From Microbacteriaceae bacterium MWH-Ta3 (GTDB lineage: Bacteria; Actinomycetota; Actinomycetes; Actinomycetales; Microbacteriaceae): DNA of 64,000 bases. Under the pieces are notes generated by a model. It saw only the letters and a program-made list of their open reading frames with translations. It did not search any database and was not told where the DNA came from. Position 1 is the first letter of the stretch. Every line of letters starts with the position of its first letter. This document shows positions 46,448 through 55,290 of this stretch, piece by piece. The position numbers and the translations under genes are program-made. The DNA is taken from the NCBI GenBank assembly GCA_003053925.1, contig QBKD01000001.1:124001-188000 (forward strand). Direction: 5' to 3'.

Positions 46448-46742
46448 CGCGAAAAATTACAACCAGTGGATGCCGCAGGCCCCGCCCCTGCCACTACTTG
46501 GCGAAAAATTACAACCAATGTGCGCGAAACCCCTAAAACGAGGGTTTGATATTGATTGGTTGTAATTTTTCGCGAGACATGAGTCGCACGAGGCGCGCTG
46601 GTTGCAATTTTTCGCGAGAAGTTAGTCGCACGAGGCGCGTAGGTTGCAATTTTTCGCGAGACGTTAGTCGCACGAGGCGCGTAGGTCGCAATTTTTCGCG
46701 AAACGTTAGTCGCACGAGGCGCGCTGGTTGCAAATTTTCGCG
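46448..46742. repeat. Array locus 5B: two forward and five reverse copies of the 17-bp motif
   Basis: Forward copies start at 46448 and 46500 (spacing 52). Reverse copies start at 46558, 46600, 46642, 46684 and 46726: exactly 42 bp apart each time, with a shared spacer (AGTCGCACGAGGCGCG). It is the largest array here. A 15-bp hairpin (46754-46768) follows before the aspA stop. Confidence 0.95.
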
Positions 46743-46753
46743 AGAAGTAGTGT

Positions 46754-46768
46754 GCGGGCAGGGCCCGC
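46754..46768. repeat. 15-bp hairpin GCGGGCAGGGCCCGC, copy 3 of 3 (right edge of locus 5)
   Basis: Identical to the copies at 46072 and 46401. It lies 4 bp beyond the aspA stop (46773) on the minus strand. Confidence 0.85.
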
Positions 46769-46772
46769 TCCC

Positions 46773-48257
46773 CTAGTGTTCGGCGCCGGACAACTTGGCG
46801 GGCGACAGAGCTTCGTCGACAGCGGACTCGGTCATGAGTCCGGCGCCCACCACGAGTTCGCGGATGGGTGCGCCCGTCTTCAGTGCCTGCTTGGCCAGTT
46901 CGGCCGCCTGCTGGTACCCGATCACGGGGATCAGCGCGGTGATGACGCCAACGCTCATGGCGACCATGGCCTCGAGCCGCTCCTCGTTTGCGGTGATGCC
47001 GTCGATGCAGTTGATGCGCAGCGTGCGGCAGGCGTTCGTCATCCAGGCCAGCGACTGCAGAATGCTCGAGGCGATGACGGGCTCGAAGGCGTTCAGCTGC
47101 AGTTGCCCGGCCTCGGCCGCGGCGGTTACTGTGGCGTCGGCGCCAATAATACTGAAGGCAACCTGGTTGACGACCTCGGGAATAACGGGGTTGACCTTGC
47201 CCGGCATGATTGACGAACCCGCCTGCATGGGCGGCAGGTTGATCTCGTTGAAACCGGCCTGCGGGCCGCTGGACAGCAGGCGAAGGTCGTTACAGATCTT
47301 CGAGAGTTTGACGGCGGCACGCTTCAACTGACCCGATACGGTCATGAAGATTCCGGCGTCGCTGGTGGCCTCGATGAGGTCGGCGGCGGTTTCGATGGGA
47401 AGGCCGGTGATGGCGCCCAGGTGGCGGTTCACGGCTGCCGCGTAACGAGGATCGGCGGTAATGCCCGTTCCAATGGCGGTGGCGCCCATGTTGGTTTCAC
47501 ACAGCCACGGGATGATTTCGGATAGTCGGTCTTGGTCTTCGCGCAGTGTGGTCGAGAAACCGTTGAATTCCTGGCCGAGAGTCATGGGCACGGCATCCTG
47601 CATCTGCGTGCGGCCGACCTTGACGATGTTCGCGAATTCGGCGCCCTTGGACTCAAACGAGTTGGCAAGGCGCAGGTGTTCCTTCAGCAGTCGCTTGATG
47701 CCGAACACCATCGCCAACTTGATCGACGTGGGGTACGTGTCGTTCGTGGACTGGCTGCGGTTGACATCGTCAATGGGGTGCATGAAACGGTAGTCACCCT
47801 TGTCGTGCCCCATCTTTTCCAAACACCGGTTCGCGATGATCTCGTTGGTGGACATGTTCGTGGATGTTCCGGCGCCGCCCTGCAGCACGCCCAGTACAAA
47901 TTCTTCGTGCAGCATCCCGCCGATGATTTCGTCACAGACCTCGACAATGAGGTCGGCCTTCTCGGGAGCAAGCACACCGATTTCCTTGTTCGCCAGCGCC
48001 GCGGCCTGCTTTACGCGGGCCAACGCAACGATGAGGTCGGGGTAGTTCGACAACGCACGACGCGTAATGGGGAAGTTCTGCAGGGCGCGTGCCGTGTGGA
48101 TGCCCCAGTATGCCGAGGCGGGAATGTCCATTTCACCCAGCGAGTCCTTTTCGCGGCGAGTGGGGCCGTCATAGTTTCCACCAGCCCCGACGGTAAAGAT
48201 GGGTACACCATCGTCACTCGTTGTAATCGACGGACCGGGACCTGTTGTGTGAACCAT
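46773..48257 (-). CDS. aspA: Aspartate ammonia-lyase AspA
   Basis: Aspartase converts aspartate to fumarate and ammonia. From ATG 48257 (AAAGG 8 nt upstream) the protein has 494 residues. The superfamily signature reads GSSIMPGKVNPVIPEVVNQV, where IPEVVNQ and QLQLNAFEPVI indicate aspartase and not fumarase (which has NPTQCE). TSTNMSTNEI and STNDTYPT contribute to the active site. The start could also be the GTG at 48266. Confidence 0.9.
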   Translation of the reverse strand: MVHTTGPGPSITTSDDGVPIFTVGAGGNYDGPTRREKDSLGEMDIPASAYWGIHTARALQNFPITRRALSNYPDLIVALARVKQAAALANKEIGVLAPEKADLIVEVCDEIIGGMLHEEFVLGVLQGGAGTSTNMSTNEIIANRCLEKMGHDKGDYRFMHPIDDVNRSQSTNDTYPTSIKLAMVFGIKRLLKEHLRLANSFESKGAEFANIVKVGRTQMQDAVPMTLGQEFNGFSTTLREDQDRLSEIIPWLCETNMGATAIGTGITADPRYAAAVNRHLGAITGLPIETAADLIEATSDAGIFMTVSGQLKRAAVKLSKICNDLRLLSSGPQAGFNEINLPPMQAGSSIMPGKVNPVIPEVVNQVAFSIIGADATVTAAAEAGQLQLNAFEPVIASSILQSLAWMTNACRTLRINCIDGITANEERLEAMVAMSVGVITALIPVIGYQQAAELAKQALKTGAPIRELVVGAGLMTESAVDEALSPAKLSGAEH

Positions 48258-48371
48258 TTGGCGCACCTTTCTGGCGTCGTTGCCACTGGGTACTTACAGG
48301 CTATCGCGCACCGTTCGCATGCAAACGGTTACGACACCAATTCAGGCAAAGAATTGCGCTCGGTTCTCGTT

Positions 48372-50306
48372 TTATGCCTCGTACACATCGTGATCGGCGA
48401 TTCGCGCCAGCTCGAAGTAGCCATCTTTGCGCCGCCAATAGTGCAGCCGCTTCGCTTGCGAAACGCCCTTTTCCAAGTGCACTCGCCAACAGGCATCACC
48501 GTTGGGCCGCCTGAGTTCGGGTGCGCTGACGCTGTCACCCGTACGCAACGCATGTTCGTGGTACACATTTTCGCGCGCGTTGCGCCGCGACACCACGTTC
48601 ACGATCACGCGCAGGGCCTTGCGCTGCTCGCCCGCATCCAGCGCGATGAAGGTGTTAACGAAGTGCGGTCCAAACTCCCACATCTCGGTCTCGATGTTGT
48701 GGGTCGCACGATCAGCGGGCTTGAAGATTGCCAACCATGTGCGTCGTATTTCTTCGCGCAGCCACTCGGCATCGGAATCAAAGCGCTCGCGGCGCGACGC
48801 AATCGTTGATGTCTGTTGCGACAATCTCGCAGTATCTTTACGAGCCTCGGACAGCTTTGCCTGCAGATCAGCACGCTGCTTGCGCATAAGATCGACGACC
48901 TCTTTGGCATTGGCCAGTTCTGTCAGTAGCTCACCATATTGCGCCTGAATGCGATCGCGGACGGCAACCGCAGCAGCCAATTCGCCGCGCATTCGCTTCA
49001 GCGCAAAGGCGTCGAGGCTGGCCTGTTTCGGCGATACCAGTGTGGTGGTGTGGGCGCCAGCGGTCGTGCGCACGATGCCGCCCGCACCGGGAATGGGACG
49101 CGGGCCCTCAGAAGCCCCGAAAGGATCCGAAACGCCCGGATCACCGGATTCACCCGAACCACCCGAATCACCGGATTCACCCGAATCACCCGAATCACCC
49201 GCATCGTCGGTCGCCTGCGCGATTATCGAATCCATTAATGCATCGAGGTCGGCACTCACGCCTAATTTGGCCAAAAGGTCATTCATCGCCACGCGCAGTT
49301 CGTCGTCGTGGTGCGGTTCGTCCTCGAACTGCTTCAACATCTGTTCGAGCATTGCGTTGTGTTCTTGTTCCAGCCATGGCTGGCCGCCTTCGACAAGAAC
49401 TGGAGCGGGTAACGCCACCTCGGAATCATCGATGTCATCAAGTCGTAGGCGCGTCTCGCCCTGCGCATTTCGATAGACGCGAACGCGCACAATGTCGCCC
49501 TCGCTAAAAAGCCCCTTGACAAGATCGCGATTGTTGCTGCTGATTTCGGATCGCGACACCTCCATCGGCAGTGACGGGTGAATCGCGATGCGGCCCGTCT
49601 GCCTGTCAACGGCGGTGAACATTCCGAGCGTCACCGATTGATATGGATATGCCTCGACAAGGTCTTTCACCGTCCACACCGAACGGTCCAGCGTGAAATT
49701 TCGAGATTGCGGATCCCATGTTCCCGACACTTCCTGCCCCACCGAGAGATACCACGAGATGGGCACACCGGGGAAAGTCGTTTCCTCGAGAACAGACAAC
49801 AATTGCGGAACCACGGCGCCATGCTGGCCATCGTGCGGCCGAATCACGGCAGAGCCTGCAAACATCTGGCTGACAACACCACGCACCGCAACCGCCGATT
49901 CCGACGGTTGGTCAAACAGTCCCGAGCGATAGGCCATGGTTCGCGCCTCGCCGACTATCCGGCCGGTTGCGCGAAAGACCCCATTTGCCGTTTCCGTTTG
50001 CGGCGCAAAGCTGAACCGAAGGCCGTCATCCCCCAGCGACACCGCGCCCCATACCGCGGCAATTCCCTCGGGCGCCATGAGGTTCTGCCCCGTGAGCTCG
50101 GACAATTGCGAGGCCGTGGCCGAGTCCTCGACTGTGAAAATGTCGCAGTACTCCCCCAGTTCGTCCACGATGTGATTGACATCGAACCGATATCCACCCG
50201 CAGCACGCGCGACCACAACCACAATGGGACGCGTTCGTGCCCCCGACTGAATGTCGGACGCAAGCGAAGGCAAATCGGATGATGCGGTCAATGACGTGTG
50301 GGACAT
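48372..50306 (-). CDS. Large coiled-coil protein of unknown function (644 residues)
   Basis: ATG 50306 follows AAAGG. Residues 1-240 form an alpha/beta region beginning TRPIVVVVARAAGGYRFD with no Walker motif. Residues 265-300 look like an OB/S1-type strand set (GDIVRVRVYRNAQGETRLRL). Residues 370-392 are a Gly-Ser-Asp/Glu repeat encoded by 9-bp units (about 49132-49203). Residues 430-525 are a heptad coiled coil. The C-terminal 115 residues end with ALRTGDSVSAPELRRPNGDACWR and RLHYWRRKDGYFELARI, a conserved-looking basic module. The combination suggests a nucleic-acid-associated or defence protein, but I do not recognise it. Confidence 0.75.
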   Translation of the reverse strand: MSHTSLTASSDLPSLASDIQSGARTRPIVVVVARAAGGYRFDVNHIVDELGEYCDIFTVEDSATASQLSELTGQNLMAPEGIAAVWGAVSLGDDGLRFSFAPQTETANGVFRATGRIVGEARTMAYRSGLFDQPSESAVAVRGVVSQMFAGSAVIRPHDGQHGAVVPQLLSVLEETTFPGVPISWYLSVGQEVSGTWDPQSRNFTLDRSVWTVKDLVEAYPYQSVTLGMFTAVDRQTGRIAIHPSLPMEVSRSEISSNNRDLVKGLFSEGDIVRVRVYRNAQGETRLRLDDIDDSEVALPAPVLVEGGQPWLEQEHNAMLEQMLKQFEDEPHHDDELRVAMNDLLAKLGVSADLDALMDSIIAQATDDAGDSGDSGESGDSGGSGESGDPGVSDPFGASEGPRPIPGAGGIVRTTAGAHTTTLVSPKQASLDAFALKRMRGELAAAVAVRDRIQAQYGELLTELANAKEVVDLMRKQRADLQAKLSEARKDTARLSQQTSTIASRRERFDSDAEWLREEIRRTWLAIFKPADRATHNIETEMWEFGPHFVNTFIALDAGEQRKALRVIVNVVSRRNARENVYHEHALRTGDSVSAPELRRPNGDACWRVHLEKGVSQAKRLHYWRRKDGYFELARIADHDVYEA

Positions 50307-50429
50307 GGAAACCTTTCGTGAGTGGTACGAGAATAATTCGCACCTCTGACACGGAATCGCTGCTTCATGACCGCCGCTGCGACTAGCCGAACGTCGCTGC
50401 ACCGCCTACGCTGAACTCAGGAGGAAACA

Positions 50430-50687
50430 ATGACCGTAGAAATGTATGGAGCCATGTGGTGCGGTGACTGCGTGCGCGCAAAGATGCTGCTGGACCACCA
50501 CAAAGTCGACTATGTATGGCACGACACCGATGCCGACGACACCAACCGCGAACGCGCACAGGCAATTAGCGGCATGCCCAAGATTCCCGTGATTCAGTTC
50601 CCCGATGGCACGTGGCTGAGCGAGCCGTCGAACCCCGCTCTTGTCGAGCGACTGGGCGCGAACGGCCTTCTGCCCGGCACCGAATAG
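50430..50687 (+). CDS. Mycoredoxin/glutaredoxin-like protein
   Basis: The 85-residue thioredoxin-fold protein has the active site WCGDC (MYGAMWCGDCVRA) and the cis-Pro loop KIPVIQFPDG. Mycoredoxins reduce mycothiol mixed disulfides with such CxxC sites; mycothiol use is inferred from the actinobacterial setting. GGAGG precedes the ATG. A 14-bp tandem duplication covers its stop codon (50676-50703). Confidence 0.9.
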   Translation: MTVEMYGAMWCGDCVRAKMLLDHHKVDYVWHDTDADDTNRERAQAISGMPKIPVIQFPDGTWLSEPSNPALVERLGANGLLPGTE

Positions 50688-50703
50688 CCGGCACCGAATA
50701 GCC
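50676..50703. repeat. 14-bp tandem duplication over a stop codon
   Basis: GGCACCGAATAGCC occurs twice head to tail, so the last codons and the TAG of the mycoredoxin gene are duplicated. The second copy lies in the untranslated region. Confidence 0.95.
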
Positions 50704-50727
50704 GGCTCTTCACCACCCATTAAACGA

Positions 50728-50759
50728 AATCGGGGCCCCGCACACGCGAGGCCCCGATT
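50728..50759. terminator. Bidirectional hairpin between convergent mycoredoxin and TM2 genes
   Basis: Perfect 10-bp arms AATCGGGGCC/GGCCCCGATT with additional internal pairing. On the minus strand it is followed by TTCGTTTAA; on the plus strand by GTCGTAT. It ends the converging transcripts at 50687 and 50773. Confidence 0.75.
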
Positions 50760-50772
50760 GTCGTATCAGCTC

Positions 50773-51147
50773 TTAGTAACCGTATGCACCAGCAGCTGCG
50801 CCCAACGCAAACAACGGGATGACGAACAGGAACGACAGGATTGCGCCACCGAACACCAGAACGGCGGTGACGATCCAGGCCATGGTCTTGTTCTCGGCGT
50901 AGCCCTCCAGTGCACGGCCCTGTGCGTCCTTCATGGATCCGGCCAAAATCAAAATGAGGTCAACAAGCGCCCAGATTCCACAACCACCGAGGGTCAGCAG
51001 CTTGGCGATTCCGAGGCCAATCTGGCCCAGGTAGAAACGGTCAACGCCCAGAGTGCCGAGGAAGTAAGACAGCAACCACGTGGCAACAAATGAACGGGGG
51101 GCGGGAACGGGTGCGGCGGGAATTCCCGTCGAAGCGGAGTCAGTCAT
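50773..51147 (-). CDS. TM2-domain membrane protein
   Basis: From ATG 51147 (AAAGG upstream) the protein has 124 residues. The TM2 core is intact: [26 protein letters not shown], here seen as [12 protein letters not shown] and [18 protein letters not shown] third hydrophobic segment near the C-terminus follows. Function of TM2 proteins is unknown. Confidence 0.92.
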   Translation of the reverse strand: MTDSASTGIPAAPVPAPRSFVATWLLSYFLGTLGVDRFYLGQIGLGIAKLLTLGGCGIWALVDLILILAGSMKDAQGRALEGYAENKTMAWIVTAVLVFGGAILSFLFVIPLFALGAAAGAYGY

Positions 51148-51294
51148 GACATACCTTTCAGGATTCGCACGAACTTCGTGCATTTATCAATTTAGTCACT
51201 GAATGCCGCCATGTCGAGAATTTTTCTCGGCGATTTGCATAACTCTGCGAGAATTATGAAGTGCCACGACGGCGCAGGAAACTTTGGAGGCACA

Positions 51295-51777
51295 ATGGCG
51301 CGCTGGATCGAGACTCACCCCACGTTCATGAACAAGACCGATCTGTCGTCGATCATCGTTCACGCGGTGCATGACGAGGCCGGTGTGTTCGCCGCAAGCC
51401 TCGAAGGAGTGTCGTACGCACTGGACAACGGTGACATCACCGAACTTCGCGACCTGTCCTTGTTGCGCTGGAATACCGCGTACATCATCACGCTCGACGC
51501 ACACCAAGACGGCGCCGAGGCGATAGTCAGCGAATCTGCGGAAGACACCGTACAGGCGGCCGTTGCTGCGGCCTTCACCGCATTCACCGTGGAATATACC
51601 GACACCCGGGAGGCGCCGCGTGGGGTTCGTGAGATTCGTGTGTCGTTCAGCCGCAGCACCTACCTGGATGAAACCGGCGAGGCTCTGGGCGAGGGCGCGA
51701 GCGAACGAGTGATGCCCGCGCTACGCACCCTGGTGGAAAATCTGTCCACCCACTACTTCACGCAGGTTCGTCGCTAA
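51295..51777 (+). CDS. Hypothetical protein (160 residues)
   Basis: ATG 51295 follows TTTGGAGG. The soluble protein (MARWIETHPTFMNKTDLSS) has alternating strands and helices and no signal peptide; no known domain recognised. An in-frame ATG at 51256 would add 13 residues but lacks a site. It converges on the LAETG protein gene. Confidence 0.75.
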   Translation: MARWIETHPTFMNKTDLSSIIVHAVHDEAGVFAASLEGVSYALDNGDITELRDLSLLRWNTAYIITLDAHQDGAEAIVSESAEDTVQAAVAAAFTAFTVEYTDTREAPRGVREIRVSFSRSTYLDETGEALGEGASERVMPALRTLVENLSTHYFTQVRR

Positions 51778-51800
51778 CCACATCCACTTCCACGAACGCC

Positions 51801-51832
51801 GATGGGCGGCTGGCCGAGGCCAACCGCCCATC
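51801..51832. terminator. Bidirectional hairpin between convergent genes
   Basis: GATGGGCGG-TGGCC against GGCCA-CCGCCCATC gives about 14 pairs with a 2-4-nt loop, 23 bp after one stop and 16 bp from the other. There is no strong T-tract on either side. Confidence 0.7.
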
Positions 51833-51847
51833 GAATATCTGAAGATA

Positions 51848-52942
51848 CTAGGCTCGTACGCGACGGCGAGCCGCGACAACAACACCAGCCAGGATCGACA
51901 TCAGCGCTGCACCAGCAAGGGCACCAGCCTCGATACCGGTCTCGGCGAGGGCTTCCTCTTCGGGCATCGTCCAACGCGAAGAGGTGAAGCCACCAAAGCG
52001 GATGAGTGCCTCTTCCATACCAACAGAGTCTTCCGATTCCGCCATTTCGCCTTCAACGTGCACGAACCATGCACCCATGGCGGGCGAGACAACGAAAGAC
52101 GAGAGGTCGTAGTCGCTGTCGAAGGCAAGAACGAGTTCGGCGGGAACCGAGGGGTCAGACACCGTGAAACGGTACAGGCCCGCTACCGAGTTCACTCCGT
52201 CGTATCCCGGTGCAACGATCGAGTACACGCCGCTGGCATATTCCAGAACACCGGCGCCCACAGCGGTGGTGTCGGACTCGCCGCTGTTGCGGTTGATGTC
52301 GGGGTAAGTGGCATCGGTTGCAACGTCGGTAACAGTGGTAACTACGCCGGTTACGGGATCAATGTCGTACAGAACTCCGGTGCAGGTATCCCAGATTGCA
52401 ATGCGACCCCAGCCCGATGCGGCATAGCTGCAGAAGTGGTCTTCTTCGAGGTTTTCATCGAAGTAGCCTTCCCAGGTCAGATCTTCCGACAACGAAACTG
52501 CGGCGCCTGAGTACTCGGCGTCTGCACCCACAGGTCGCACGTCGGTGGCAGTGAACAGTGTTTCGGGGTCGCCACTGGTGACACCAATGACGTCGTAGGC
52601 GATTTCCGTCGACAGGTCGGTGAGCAGAAGGTCGCCGGGTGCACCATCGAAGTCTCCGATGAGGTTGGTGCTCGCAACGCCGTCCGTCATCGTCATGCCA
52701 TCAACAGTCACAACAGCGCTGTCACCGCGCCACAAAAGGCTGCCACCGGACAGGGCAACGAAGCCACGGTCATCACCCGCAGTCAAGTCGGCGTCGTAAG
52801 CAAGCGAATCAGTGAACTCAATCGACGAGATGACGAAGCTCTCGTTGGCTGCACCAGCAGGCACAACGGTGGCAACGGAAACTGCGGCGGCGGCAAACAG
52901 CGCGCCAGCAGCTGCGAAGGGGGTGGAAATGAATTTAGTCAT
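51848..52942 (-). CDS. Secreted wall-anchored protein with LAETG sorting signal
   Basis: From ATG 52942 the protein has 364 residues: an N-terminal signal peptide (FAAAGALFAAAAVSVATVV, cleavage near AGA-ANE), a long all-beta-looking acidic domain with two Cys (DHFCSYAA, WDTCTGVLYDID) and a C-terminal cell-wall signal: LAETG (332-336), hydrophobic stretch, RRRVRA tail. LAxTG is the motif of class E sortases, common in actinobacteria. The repeating YDIDPVTGVVT-like pattern hints at a beta-propeller. Function unknown. Confidence 0.88.
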   Translation of the reverse strand: MTKFISTPFAAAGALFAAAAVSVATVVPAGAANESFVISSIEFTDSLAYDADLTAGDDRGFVALSGGSLLWRGDSAVVTVDGMTMTDGVASTNLIGDFDGAPGDLLLTDLSTEIAYDVIGVTSGDPETLFTATDVRPVGADAEYSGAAVSLSEDLTWEGYFDENLEEDHFCSYAASGWGRIAIWDTCTGVLYDIDPVTGVVTTVTDVATDATYPDINRNSGESDTTAVGAGVLEYASGVYSIVAPGYDGVNSVAGLYRFTVSDPSVPAELVLAFDSDYDLSSFVVSPAMGAWFVHVEGEMAESEDSVGMEEALIRFGGFTSSRWTMPEEEALAETGIEAGALAGAALMSILAGVVVAARRRVRA

Positions 52943-53070
52943 GACAACAACGCTATCGACCTTTTCCGGCCCATTTATGCGAAAAACAGGGGCTAAGTCA
53001 GTAATGTTCGCCCCAGCGAACAAAAAAGTTCATCCAATTTCGACGTTGTCACAACTGGGCCACCTGGGCC

Positions 53071-55194
53071 TTATGAAACCCGCTGAACTTCCAACACAAA
53101 TGCGGTTTCCGGGTCGATGATGGGCGGTCGCAGGCCCACAGATTCCAGCAGCTCGCCCGATATCTGGAACGAGCCATCGGAGGCGGCGGCCCACCAGCCC
53201 GGCAGGGCACGGGACACGTGGGTGGGGCCACCGGCAAATTCCACACGTGTCACCGAATACGTACCCGCCGGGTCGAGCCCGGGAATGCGCAGCGCGGCTG
53301 GCACCGATCCGCCCGTGGCATTGAGCGCCACATAGGCACAGATTGCGCGTGCACGATCCTGGCTGACAACCCCGTGCACATACACGGCATCGTCGGGGTG
53401 ATCGACCCGAACGGTGCGACCGCCGTGCAAGAGGTCACGGTTGGCCTTGTAATAGTCGGCCCACGCCTTCAGTGCGGCACGTTCCTCGGGGGTGGTTTCG
53501 GTGAGGTTCCATTCCAGTCCGGCGTGGCCGAACAGTGCGGTGCTGGCGCGGAACGCAAGCGAGTGGGTGCGGTGCGTGGTGTGTGCGCGGTGCGGCCCAA
53601 TGTGGGTTCCCAGCATCTCGGGCGGGATGGCGAACTGGGTAAAGCGCTGAATGCTCTGGCGCTCGAGGGCGTCGTTGCAATCGCTTGTCCAGAAACGGTC
53701 GGCGTGGAACGCCATGCCCAAATCGATACGGCCACCGCCTGAAGCACAGGATTCAATTTCGAGGCCGGGGTGGCGCCTCTTCAGTTCATCAAAGAGGCGG
53801 TAAATGGCCTGGTTTTGCGCGCGAACGGCGGCGCGGCCCAAGTGGCCGGGCTCGAGCAGAACCATGTTGTGGTCCCACTTGATATAGGAAATGTCGTTCG
53901 CCGACAGGACTGCATCGACCTGAGCCAGCACGTGATCGAAGGCGCCCGGGTGGGTGATATCCAGCACGTGCTGACCGCGACCCATGATGGGCGCGCGACC
54001 GCCCATGTGCAGAATCCATTCGGGGTGTTCGCGGAACAGATCGGAATCGGGCTGCACCATCTCGCCCTCGAACCACAGGCCGAATTCCATGCCGTGGGCC
54101 TTCACCATGTCGATCAGCGGTGCCAGGCCGTTGGGCCATGCCTCAGGCGACACCACCCAGTCCCCCAGCCCTGCGGTGTCGTCGCGACGAGCACCAAACC
54201 AGCCGTCGTCCAGAACGAAGCGTTCCACACCGATCTCGGCGGCGACCTCGGCCAGGCGGGTCAGTTGTTCCAGGTCGTGATCGAAGTACACGGCTTCCCA
54301 CACGTTTAGTGTCAACGGACGAGGACGAACCGCAGTGGGGTGTTCGGGACGCGATCGTAACCACCGGTGGTGCGCATTCGTAATTCCGTCAAAGCCATCA
54401 CGTGAATAGGCCGCGGCTACGGAAGGGGCCTCGTAGGTTTCACCGGGCTGCAGAATGACTTCGCCGGGCAGCAGCAGTTCGCCTGCGCCGATGGACTGTC
54501 GGCCCGTGGGAGTTTTCTCGACGATGTGCCGGCAGTTGCCGCTCCACAGGACACCCACCGACCAGGCCTCGCCCGACTGATAGCTAGCCGATTCGGTGTG
54601 CGCAATGCTGATAATGCTGTGGTCGTGGCCCGATCGCCCCTCGCGGCTTTCGCGCAGCCATTCCCCCACCTGAATGGTGTGGTGTTGGGCTTGGCGTTCC
54701 TTGGTCCATCGACCGGTGAAATCCAGCACCTGGGTGGCACGATCGGGCAGCGGAAGAAATGTGGTGAGTTCGTTCAGCGTGTACGCGGCGCCACCAGTGT
54801 TGGTTAGTGACTGGCTGACGAGAACCACTCCGCCCGGCTGCAGCGCAAAGGTAACGGTGACGGCCAGTTCGGCCTGAGCATCGGCCGAGTGCACCGAAAT
54901 GGTGGTGTCGGCGGCAACAACCTCGGTGACCTCGAATTTGGGCGACCAGTCGTACCCACCGCGGTGGCCATCGAGGGCGGGGCGACCCAGGAATCCCCGA
55001 GAGTTTTCGCGCCAGATTCCCGGCCGCGGGCTGACATCGGACAAACCATGAGGCACGCCCTCGGTGCTGGCATCGCGCAGCGCCTGCGCATCCAGCGCGC
55101 CCACCGGTGCACCCCAATACAGAACCTCGACGCTTCCGCCGGTGGTGTTGATAACCAACGACACGGTGTCGTTCTGAATGTGGTGCGTGCTCAT
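53071..55194 (-). CDS. Alpha-galactosidase, glycoside hydrolase family 36
   Basis: The 707-residue cytoplasmic enzyme (no signal peptide) has an N-terminal beta-supersandwich (about 1-290), a TIM barrel (about 295-620) and a C-terminal beta domain. Signature segments: NVWEAVYFD, FVLDDGWFGARRDD, IKWDHN with the nucleophile Asp441, and WTSDCND with the acid/base Asp505; ESCASGGGRID binds substrate. It should hydrolyse alpha-1,6-galactosides such as melibiose or raffinose. No transporter or regulator is adjacent. Codon use matches neighbours. Confidence 0.95.
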   Translation of the reverse strand: MSTHHIQNDTVSLVINTTGGSVEVLYWGAPVGALDAQALRDASTEGVPHGLSDVSPRPGIWRENSRGFLGRPALDGHRGGYDWSPKFEVTEVVAADTTISVHSADAQAELAVTVTFALQPGGVVLVSQSLTNTGGAAYTLNELTTFLPLPDRATQVLDFTGRWTKERQAQHHTIQVGEWLRESREGRSGHDHSIISIAHTESASYQSGEAWSVGVLWSGNCRHIVEKTPTGRQSIGAGELLLPGEVILQPGETYEAPSVAAAYSRDGFDGITNAHHRWLRSRPEHPTAVRPRPLTLNVWEAVYFDHDLEQLTRLAEVAAEIGVERFVLDDGWFGARRDDTAGLGDWVVSPEAWPNGLAPLIDMVKAHGMEFGLWFEGEMVQPDSDLFREHPEWILHMGGRAPIMGRGQHVLDITHPGAFDHVLAQVDAVLSANDISYIKWDHNMVLLEPGHLGRAAVRAQNQAIYRLFDELKRRHPGLEIESCASGGGRIDLGMAFHADRFWTSDCNDALERQSIQRFTQFAIPPEMLGTHIGPHRAHTTHRTHSLAFRASTALFGHAGLEWNLTETTPEERAALKAWADYYKANRDLLHGGRTVRVDHPDDAVYVHGVVSQDRARAICAYVALNATGGSVPAALRIPGLDPAGTYSVTRVEFAGGPTHVSRALPGWWAAASDGSFQISGELLESVGLRPPIIDPETAFVLEVQRVS

Positions 55195-55290
55195 GGGCGG
55201 CGATTCCTTCTCTAGAAACAGCGACGGCGTTCCCCCAAATCTAGCGGGAGAACGCCGTCTGCCGTTGAGCAGGTTTTGCGCAGATTTTGA

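Noticed and set aside
46119-46742. DnaA-box, parS or other replication-related cluster
   Set aside because: The motif does not resemble TTATCCACA or TGTTTCACGTGAAACA, and no dnaA, dnaN or parAB genes are in the window.
46325-46776. Open reading frames coding 14-residue repeats (REKLQPTRLVRLTS-type and GCNFSREVSRTRRV-type)
   Set aside because: They arise because the 42-bp period is a multiple of three, are open on both strands, lack ribosome-binding sites, and are broken in the 52-bp-period arms. The DNA repeat, not the peptide, is conserved.
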